Part shown: positions 7,838 to 13,810 of the stretch, piece by piece
Numbering within the stretch: the first letter of the stretch is position 1
How the letters are laid out: each line of letters opens with the position of its first letter
NCBI GenBank assembly: GCA_021791615.1
Contig: JAJYWG010000430.1
Span: forward strand, 1 to 18,623
Direction: 5' to 3'
DNA: 18,623 bases
DNA from: Actinomycetes bacterium
Lineage (GTDB): Bacteria > Actinomycetota > Acidimicrobiia > Acidimicrobiales > RAAP-2
Notes under the pieces: model-generated
Told to the model about the DNA's origin: nothing
The model's database searches: none
Seen by the model: the letters and a program-made list of their open reading frames with translations, nothing else
Position numbers and translations under genes: made by a program

Positions 7838-8260
7838 GTGGACCCGATCGACCTGCTTCCTCACCGGGACCCGTTCCTGTTCGTCAGCGAGGTTGTCTCA
7901 GTAGAACCTGGGCGCCATGCTGTGGGGCTCTGGCGTCTCACCGGCGACGAACCGTTCTTTGCCGGGCACTTTCCCGGTCGTCCTACCCTCCCTGGGGTGC
8001 TCATGGTCGAGTCCTTGGCACAACTCGGAGGGATTGCCGTCCTCGCGGATGAACGCTTCGCTGGTCGGCTCCCGTTGTTCGGAGGCATCGAGAAAGCCCG
8101 TTTCCGCCGCCAAGTGCTGCCCGGCGAGGTCCTCGAACTGGAAGTATCACTGGATCGGCTCTCTGCGCGTGCTGGGAAGGGGCATGGCCGTGCCCACGTC
8201 GCGAACGAGACGGCGTGCGAGGTAGACCTGATGTTCGTTCTGGTCGATCTGCGTCCCTGA
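7838..8260 (+). CDS. FabZ-like hot-dog 3-hydroxyacyl-ACP dehydratase
   Basis: A 140-residue single hot-dog domain. It begins with LLPHRDPFLFV and has the FabA/FabZ hallmark FFAGHFPGRPTLPGVLMVESLAQ, holding His44 and Glu58 at the catalytic positions. The family dehydrates 3-hydroxyacyl-ACP to trans-2-enoyl-ACP in fatty acid or polyketide-type synthesis, in the cytosol. The length matches FabZ. The start is GTG 7838, right at the first conserved residues and preceded by a -10-like box. A longer frame from GTG 7748 would add 30 low-complexity residues from the 21-bp repeat. No other fatty-acid genes are nearby: the next gene, 18 nt on, is exonuclease III. Its pathway is therefore unclear, and many actinobacterial relatives are annotated only as FabA/FabZ-domain proteins. 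Confidence 0.85.
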   Translation: MDPIDLLPHRDPFLFVSEVVSVEPGRHAVGLWRLTGDEPFFAGHFPGRPTLPGVLMVESLAQLGGIAVLADERFAGRLPLFGGIEKARFRRQVLPGEVLELEVSLDRLSARAGKGHGRAHVANETACEVDLMFVLVDLRP

Positions 8261-8278
8261 GCTTGTGAGGCAGAGCTG

Positions 8279-9091
8279 ATGCGCCTGGTCACGTGGAACG
8301 TGAATTCGCTCGGGGCCCGATTGCCCCTGGTCCTGGAGTGGATGCAGGAGGCTGCTCCTGACGTTCTGTGCCTTCAGGAGACCAAGCAGACCGATGCCGC
8401 ATTTCCCGCGGCAGCTTTCGAAGAGCTCGGGTATCAATCGGCGCATCACGGTGATGGTCGATGGAACGGCGTAGCCATCGTGAGCCGGGTGGGCTTGGAG
8501 GAAGTGGTGCCCGGGTTCGGTCCGGATATTGATGAGCACGGGTGCCGCATCGTGGCGGCCACCTGTGGAGGTGTACGCATCCACTCGGTCTATGTCCCAA
8601 ACGGACGCAGTCTGGACAGCGAGCATTTCGTCTACAAACTGGAATGGCTGGCTCAACTCGAGTCGTACCTGGAAAGAACCTGCAAGCCGGAAGACGACGT
8701 TGCAGTGTGCGGCGACTTCAACGTTGCTCCTTTCGACTCGGACGTCTGGGACCCGTCCGAGCTCGCCGGGATGACGCATGTGAGCCCGGTTGAACGGAGA
8801 GCACTTGCGTCGATCGAGGCATGGGGGCTGGTGGATATCTTCCACACGCGACATCCCGAGGGGGGACTGTTCAGCTGGTGGGACTACCGCGATGGTGCCT
8901 TTCACAAAGGTCGCGGCATGCGGATCGACCTCGTTCTCCTCACCCGGCGCCTGGCCGAGCGCTGTACGTCGGCTGAGATCGATCGCGATGCCCGCAAGAA
9001 GAGCCCACAGGGCAACAAGCCATCGGACCACACGGCGGTGGTGATCGATCTCGCCGAACCCCATGAAGGCGTGAAGACCCAGAGTGGCTGA
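8279..9091 (+). CDS. xth: Exodeoxyribonuclease III (AP endonuclease, EEP family)
   Basis: A 270-residue, full-length Xth-type enzyme of base excision repair. It cuts DNA 5' of abasic sites and removes 3' blocking groups using Mg2+. Active-site motifs are intact: TWNVNSLGARL (Asn7), CLQETKQ (Glu34), VAVCGDFNVAP (Asp146, Asn148), GMRIDLVLL and SDHTAVV (Asp250, His251). FSWWDYRDGAF is the usual substrate-loop region. The start at ATG 8279 has GAGG at 8267-8270, 8 nt upstream. It lies 18 nt after the hot-dog gene and is probably co-transcribed with it. Confidence 0.95.
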   Translation: MRLVTWNVNSLGARLPLVLEWMQEAAPDVLCLQETKQTDAAFPAAAFEELGYQSAHHGDGRWNGVAIVSRVGLEEVVPGFGPDIDEHGCRIVAATCGGVRIHSVYVPNGRSLDSEHFVYKLEWLAQLESYLERTCKPEDDVAVCGDFNVAPFDSDVWDPSELAGMTHVSPVERRALASIEAWGLVDIFHTRHPEGGLFSWWDYRDGAFHKGRGMRIDLVLLTRRLAERCTSAEIDRDARKKSPQGNKPSDHTAVVIDLAEPHEGVKTQSG

Positions 9092-9160
9092 AGCACCTCG
9101 GCCGTATTTGCAGCGTCGAGCTATCGAGCTCGCCACGTCGCCACCCCTCGCCCCGCCCGA

Positions 9161-9195
9161 TTGACGAGCGCAGCACCAGTCGTTACGGTCGGCCG
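9161..9195 (+). promoter_or_regulatory. Leaderless promoter of the sulfatase gene
   Basis: TTGACG (9161-9166), a 17-bp spacer, TACGGT (9184-9189) and 6 nt to GTG 9196. This is the best -35/-10 pair in the window, with start-codon spacing typical of leaderless actinobacterial transcripts. The 104-bp gap before the gene also holds a 6-bp stem (CGAGCT at 9117-9122, AGCTCG at 9127-9132), which may be a weak terminator for xth. Confidence 0.65.
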
Positions 9196-10725
9196 GTGCT
9201 TACATTCGATCCGATTGTCACTGAGGCCCCCCGAACGGCAGCGAATCGCGAGCCGGCGTTCGTCCACGAAGAGCAAGTCAACCGAGCAGAGAGCGTCATC
9301 GGGGCCTACACCGCTGCCCACGGTCGCCGGCCCAATGTTCTCTTCGTGCTCATGGACGATGTCGGCTGGGGAGATTTCGGCTGCTACGGAGGGGGAGTGG
9401 CAGTCGGTGCGCCCACGCCGGCCATTGACCGCCTCGCCCGCAGCGGTTTGCGACTGACGTCGTGCTACTCGGAACCGTCATGCACGCCGTCTCGAGCCAG
9501 TCTGCTCACCGGGAGGCTGCCAATGCGTCATGGTCTGCAGCGGCCTCCGATGTACGGCGAGCAAGGTGGCCTCGAGAGCGAGCGAACGCTCGCCTACCTG
9601 CTGTCAGAAGCTGGCTACATCACCCAGGCGGTAGGGAAGTGGCATCTGGGCGAAGCACTGGCGTCTCAGCCCCAGCACTGTGGGTTCGACGATTTCTACG
9701 GGTTCCTCTCGGTGTCGGATATGTACACCGAGTGGAGGGATCCGTACTTCTTTCCCGAGGTGGTCTACTCGCAAGCGCGGACGGAGTGGGTCAAGAACAT
9801 GCCCTTCAATACCTGCTTCGTACATTCTTCGAAAGGTGGAGAGCCCGAGAACGTCATGGAAGTGACCATCCCGGTGCTTTCGCGTCTGGACGACATGTGG
9901 ACCGACTATTCAGTCGAGTTTCTCCGGAGAATGGCTGGTCGGGACGAGCCATGGTTTCTCTACCACTGCACCCGCGGCGCCCACTTCGACAACTATCCCC
10001 ACGAGCGCTTCTTGGGATCGTCGCCCGCTCGCCATCCCTACAAGGACACGCTCGTGGAGTTGGATACCGTCGTCGATCGCCTGCTCCAGACCCTCAAGGC
10101 CACCGGGCAGCTCGAGGACACGCTCGTCTTCGTCTCGTCGGACAACGGTCCGGAGATGGAGACCTGGCCTGATGCTGCCTACACCCCGTTTCGGTGCGCG
10201 AAGGGTTCGACGTGGGAGGGGGGGGTGCGGGTGCCGGGGATCTTCGCCTGGCCGGGTGTGATCCCTGCCGGAGGTGAGTCGGACGGCCTCCTCTCGTTCA
10301 CCGATATCCTGCCCACCGTGCTCCACCTTGCCGGTGTGAGCTCTCTGGTGCCCGACGACCGGTATATCGACGGGATCGACCAGTCGGCCTTCCTCCTCAC
10401 CGAGCAAGGGCTCTCCCATCGGAAATTCCAGTACTACTGGCTCGGGCAGCTCTTCTCAGCGCTTCGGGTTGGGGAGTACAAGTTCGTCATGAACTCGATC
10501 TCCGATGACGGGAACGATCTGCACGGCTCCGGGGGTTTCACCGGCGTCGTGCAGCGCTACCCCTATGGTCGGGTCTACAACCTGTACTTGGACCCCAAAG
10601 AGCAGCATTCCTACATGATCAGGAAACTCGTCTACATCGATGCGTTGACGAGGGGGGTCCGCGATCACTTGATGAGCTTCGCTCCGCCGTACCAGGCCAA
10701 ACAGGTGGTGGGCCTCAACCTTTGA
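9196..10725 (+). CDS. Sulfatase (arylsulfatase-type, formylglycine-dependent)
   Basis: A 509-residue alkaline-phosphatase-superfamily sulfatase that hydrolyses a sulfate ester. The signature CTPSRASLLTGR places Cys96 as the residue converted to formylglycine by a separate generating enzyme, which is not in the window. Metal and sulfate ligands are visible: MDDVGWGDFG (Asp54, Asp55), GKWHLG (Lys148, His150), TRGAHFD (His263), SSDNGPE (Asp316, Asn317) and AKGSTWEGG (Lys336). The whole family fold is present. The N-terminus is about 45 residues longer than the domain and has no hydrophobic signal peptide, so a cytosolic location is inferred, unlike many secreted arylsulfatases. The GTG start is set by the leaderless promoter. 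The gene stands alone, convergent with the IlvX-like gene. The substrate is unknown. Confidence 0.92.
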   Translation: MLTFDPIVTEAPRTAANREPAFVHEEQVNRAESVIGAYTAAHGRRPNVLFVLMDDVGWGDFGCYGGGVAVGAPTPAIDRLARSGLRLTSCYSEPSCTPSRASLLTGRLPMRHGLQRPPMYGEQGGLESERTLAYLLSEAGYITQAVGKWHLGEALASQPQHCGFDDFYGFLSVSDMYTEWRDPYFFPEVVYSQARTEWVKNMPFNTCFVHSSKGGEPENVMEVTIPVLSRLDDMWTDYSVEFLRRMAGRDEPWFLYHCTRGAHFDNYPHERFLGSSPARHPYKDTLVELDTVVDRLLQTLKATGQLEDTLVFVSSDNGPEMETWPDAAYTPFRCAKGSTWEGGVRVPGIFAWPGVIPAGGESDGLLSFTDILPTVLHLAGVSSLVPDDRYIDGIDQSAFLLTEQGLSHRKFQYYWLGQLFSALRVGEYKFVMNSISDDGNDLHGSGGFTGVVQRYPYGRVYNLYLDPKEQHSYMIRKLVYIDALTRGVRDHLMSFAPPYQAKQVVGLNL

Positions 10726-10759
10726 GGACTTGGACGCGGACTCGGATGTGAGGCGACTG

Positions 10760-10787
10760 GGACCGGTCCAGGGAGCGGGGGACCCGC
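10760..10787. terminator. Possible bidirectional terminator between convergent genes
   Basis: The 83-bp convergent gap holds a 10-bp palindrome GGACCGGTCC (10760-10769) and a 5-bp stem GCGGG/CCCGC with a 3-nt loop (10775-10787). There is no T tract in either direction, so intrinsic termination is uncertain. Confidence 0.25.
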
Positions 10788-10808
10788 AAATACTGACGAC
10801 GCGCGTGC

Positions 10809-12365
10809 TCAGAGACCGGGAAGCGTCGCCTCGACAAGCGAGGGCCCTGGCTCGGCCAGTGCCCGCTCCAGCTCGACGACGAGCTCTGTGGCGGTGGTGG
10901 CTCTCGCCGCTGGGACTCCCATCCCACGCGCCAATGCGACGAAGTCCAAGGTCGGGCGAGTGAGGTCCAGCATGTCCGCGGCCTTCGGACCCCCTGCCGA
11001 GGCCCCGACCCGCGAGAGCTCCAGGTTCAAGATCGCGTAGGAGTGGTTCGCCAGGATCACCGTGGTCACGTTCGAAGCCTCGCGCGCCTGGGTCCACAGC
11101 GCCTGGAGGGTGTACATGGCGCTGCCGTCGGCCTCGAGGCACAGGACAGGCCGATCGGGTGCGGCGACGGCCGCACCGGTCGCGACCGGGAGGCCCTGAC
11201 CGATCGCCCCGCCGGCCAGGGTGAGCCATTCATGACGGGGAGCACCGGCGGTTGCCCCGGGGACGAAGAGCCCTCCCGTGTTCGACTCGTCGACGACGAT
11301 CGCCTCTTCAGGGAGCAGCGCCCCGACAGCGGCAGCGAATGACTCCATGGTGAGTGCTCCCTCGGGGCGTGCCGGGCGCTCTGAGGCTGCGAGGGGCGCG
11401 GCATCGCTCGGTGCGCCCACGGCATCGGCGAGCGCTTCGAGCGCGCCGGGAGCGTCCTCGCACAAGGTCGCCAGCACGTGCACTTGGCACCCGTCGGGTA
11501 CGAGGTCGCTGGCCTTCCCCGGATATGCGAAGAACGAGACAGGGGAGTGGGTTCCGACGATCACCAGATGACGAGCGCCGGCAAGCTGGGCTTCCATGAA
11601 CTCTGCGAAGTACCCGAGCCGCTCGAGCGGTGGCAGACCTGCACCGCGTTCGAGACAAGCGGGGAAAGTCTCTCCGAGGAGCTTCGTCCCGGTAGCGGCA
11701 CACACTCGGCCGGCAGCCACCAGCCCGCGCCGGCGCAGTGCCGTGCCGCCGACCAACAGGACCGCCGGCTCACCCGATTTCAAGACTTTGGCTACGGCAT
11801 CTACCGACGACGCAGGCGTGCTTGATGCCACCGGTATCGGGTGTGGTGCAACGGGTCCCTGAGCCGACTCGGACCACGACACGTCCGCGGGGAGGACCAA
11901 CGTGGCGACTTGTCCTGGAGGGCCGTAGGCTGCGGCCACCGCGTCAGCTGCGTCGGCCGCGACGTCGTCAGCGCGCGCTGAGACCCGGTACCACCCCGAC
12001 ACCGCGCCGGCCAGACCGGCGACATCGGACTCGAGCGGGGCGTCATAACGCTTGTGGTACGTGGCATGGTCGCCGACGATGTTGACGACCGGGGTATGAG
12101 CCCTGCGCGCATTGTGGAGGTTTGCAATGCCATTTCCGAGACCGGGTCCGAGGTGCAAGAGCGTTGCTGCCGGTCCCCCCGCGATCCGGGCGTACCCGTC
12201 GGCGGCACCAGTAGCCACCCCCTCGAACAGGGTGAGGACACCTCGCATCTCGGGAACGTCGTCGAGTGCTGCCACGAAGTGCATCTCCGAAGTGCCTGGA
12301 TTGGAGAAGCACACACGGACTCCCGCAGCGGTCAGCGTCTGGATCATGGCCCGAGCGCCGTTCAA
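10809..12365 (-). CDS. ilvX: IlvX-like thiamine diphosphate enzyme (acetolactate synthase large-subunit family)
   Basis: A 518-residue ThDP-dependent protein of the POX/AHAS fold. The N-terminal PYR domain has CFSNPGTSEMHF and LTLFEGVATGAADGYAR, whose Glu48 is the cofactor-activating glutamate. The central domain is TPP_enzyme_M-like. The C-terminal PP domain has EADGSAMYTLQALW and VILAN, matching the GDG-N ThDP-binding motif with Ala-Asp-Gly. It closely resembles what I recall of mycobacterial IlvX (Rv3509c), which is not a proven acetolactate synthase. The start TTG 12365 gives LNGARAMIQ, aligning with relatives, and has a strong GAGGAGG 7 nt upstream. The TTG overlaps the glcD stop as TTGA, so translation is probably coupled. 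The frame stays open upstream but only inside glcD. Decarboxylase or carboligase activity on a 2-oxoacid is inferred. Confidence 0.85.
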   Translation of the reverse strand: MNGARAMIQTLTAAGVRVCFSNPGTSEMHFVAALDDVPEMRGVLTLFEGVATGAADGYARIAGGPAATLLHLGPGLGNGIANLHNARRAHTPVVNIVGDHATYHKRYDAPLESDVAGLAGAVSGWYRVSARADDVAADAADAVAAAYGPPGQVATLVLPADVSWSESAQGPVAPHPIPVASSTPASSVDAVAKVLKSGEPAVLLVGGTALRRRGLVAAGRVCAATGTKLLGETFPACLERGAGLPPLERLGYFAEFMEAQLAGARHLVIVGTHSPVSFFAYPGKASDLVPDGCQVHVLATLCEDAPGALEALADAVGAPSDAAPLAASERPARPEGALTMESFAAAVGALLPEEAIVVDESNTGGLFVPGATAGAPRHEWLTLAGGAIGQGLPVATGAAVAAPDRPVLCLEADGSAMYTLQALWTQAREASNVTTVILANHSYAILNLELSRVGASAGGPKAADMLDLTRPTLDFVALARGMGVPAARATTATELVVELERALAEPGPSLVEATLPGL

Positions 12366-13762
12366 GTCGGAACCTCCTCTGGATCGATTGAGCTGAGCAG
12401 ACGGTGAGGACCCAGGACCCCGTGAGGGTCGAAGGCGTGCTTGATTCGCCGCATCAATGTGAGGGCGACCGGGTCGGTCAGCTCGAGAAAATAGTCCTGC
12501 TTCTCCGATCCGATCCCGTGCTCGCCGGAGATCGCCCCTCCGACGTCGAGTGCCGCAACGAAGATCGCCTTCAGTAGCGCGTGTCGTCGGGAATCGTCGG
12601 GTTGGAACACCGAGAGGTGGACGTTCCCGTCGCCGACGTGCCCACACCCGGCTACCAGCGACTCATGCTCGACGGCGAGCGCTGCGACGGTCTCGAGGTA
12701 CCCGGGGATGGCAGCACGGGGGACGACGGCGTCGATGATGTCGTCGGATCCAGCCGCTTTGGCGACAAAGAACGCCTTCTCGCGAGCGGCGATGAGCGCG
12801 GCTCCCGCCCCAGGTGGGAGGAGATACACGTCGAGGGCACCGAGGGACTCGAGGAGCTGGCTCAAGGCTTCGGCGTCGGCATCGAGGCGGTCGTCGTGGG
12901 CACTCTCGAGTACGACGACCAGGTACGCGAGCGCGGTGGAGCGGATGTCCTCGGGGATGCTCAGGTCGAGCCCAGCGCTGGCAGTCACGCTGGCCATCGT
13001 CAGCATGTCCAGGTACTCGAGAATGAGAGGCGCCATCCCGCTGTTCACGATTGGCGTCACGGCGCCGGTCACTTCGGCAAGGCTGGCGAATGGCGCGAGC
13101 ACGGTCACAGTGTGGGGAAGGCGTGGTTCCAGCTTCAGAGTGGCTTCGGTGACGAGAGCCAACGTGCCTTCCGAACCGATGATGAGCTGCGTCAGGTCGT
13201 AGCCGATGGACGATTTCACGAACTTCCCGCCGGTGCGGATGATCTCGCCTCCGGCCAAAACGGCTTCGAGCCCCAGGACACGGTGGCGGGTGACCCCGTA
13301 GCGGATGGCACGCATGCCACCGGCGTTCGTTCCCACGTTCCCTCCGATGGAGGCGCTCGACTCTCCCGGGAATACCGGGTACACCAAGTTGAGAGGAGCC
13401 AGGACGTCGTCGAGCTGCTGGAGGGTCACCCCGGGCTGCACCACAGCGACGTGGTTTGTTACATCCACGTCCAAGATCGCATTCATCCGGTCGAACGCGA
13501 TCACGATGCCGTCGGCCACCGGACGGCAACCTCCCGAGAGGCCCGTTCCGCTTCCTCGCGCCACCACCGGCAGGTGATGGGAGTTGGCGATGGCGAGCAA
13601 GGAGGACACCTCACGGGTCGAGGCGGGCTTCACGACGGCGAGGGGCGTGACCGGACCACCGTTCAACGCCTCGTCATGGGTGTAGTCAGAATGAAGGCGG
13701 TCGCCGGTCAGGACGTAGCCGTCGCCGACGACGGCTCTCAGTTCCTCCAGGATGTCAGCCAT
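12362..13762 (-). CDS. glcD: GlcD-like FAD-linked 2-hydroxyacid oxidase/dehydrogenase
   Basis: A 466-residue flavoprotein of the glycolate oxidase GlcD / D-lactate dehydrogenase (VAO/PCMH-type) family. The FAD_binding_4 part spans about 40-180, with VVARGSGTGLSGGCRP, GESSASIGGNVGTNAGG and a KSSIGYDLTQLIIGSEGTLA loop. The FAD-oxidase C-terminal part has AGCGHVGDGNVHL and GAISGEHGIGSEKQ, the metal/substrate His region. The length matches GlcD. It oxidises a 2-hydroxyacid to a 2-oxoacid, passing electrons to a quinone or a partner. No glcE/glcF genes follow, so it may act alone, as D-LDH and D-2-hydroxyglutarate dehydrogenases do. The start ATG 13762 has GGAGGGAG directly upstream. The stop overlaps the ilvX-like start. 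A 9-bp inverted repeat just upstream may control it. Which hydroxyacid it uses is unknown. Confidence 0.88.
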   Translation of the reverse strand: MADILEELRAVVGDGYVLTGDRLHSDYTHDEALNGGPVTPLAVVKPASTREVSSLLAIANSHHLPVVARGSGTGLSGGCRPVADGIVIAFDRMNAILDVDVTNHVAVVQPGVTLQQLDDVLAPLNLVYPVFPGESSASIGGNVGTNAGGMRAIRYGVTRHRVLGLEAVLAGGEIIRTGGKFVKSSIGYDLTQLIIGSEGTLALVTEATLKLEPRLPHTVTVLAPFASLAEVTGAVTPIVNSGMAPLILEYLDMLTMASVTASAGLDLSIPEDIRSTALAYLVVVLESAHDDRLDADAEALSQLLESLGALDVYLLPPGAGAALIAAREKAFFVAKAAGSDDIIDAVVPRAAIPGYLETVAALAVEHESLVAGCGHVGDGNVHLSVFQPDDSRRHALLKAIFVAALDVGGAISGEHGIGSEKQDYFLELTDPVALTLMRRIKHAFDPHGVLGPHRLLSSIDPEEVPT

Positions 13763-13769
13763 GCTCCCT

Positions 13770-13799
13770 CCGGCAACGCCGGTCTTCGTTCGTTGCCGG
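13770..13799. promoter_or_regulatory. Perfect 9-bp inverted repeat in the glcD leader
   Basis: CCGGCAACG (13770-13778) and CGTTGCCGG (13791-13799) are separated by 12 nt, in the 48-nt gap between the helicase stop and the glcD start. One arm's terminal GG overlaps the glcD Shine-Dalgarno. On the minus strand a -10-like TAGTGT (13813-13808) covers the helicase TAG stop just upstream. It may be an operator, an RBS-masking hairpin or a terminator; no T tract follows. Confidence 0.5.
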
Positions 13800-13810
13800 C
13801 GCCTCGGACA

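Noticed and set aside
10760..10769. GGACCGGTCC as a specific operator
   Set aside because: It lies between convergent gene ends, not near any start; a short GC palindrome is expected by chance in such DNA.
12366..12647. N-terminal extension of the IlvX-like frame
   Set aside because: It is Arg-rich antisense-frame sequence within glcD; the TTG with GAGGAGG and the match to IlvX N-termini give a better start.
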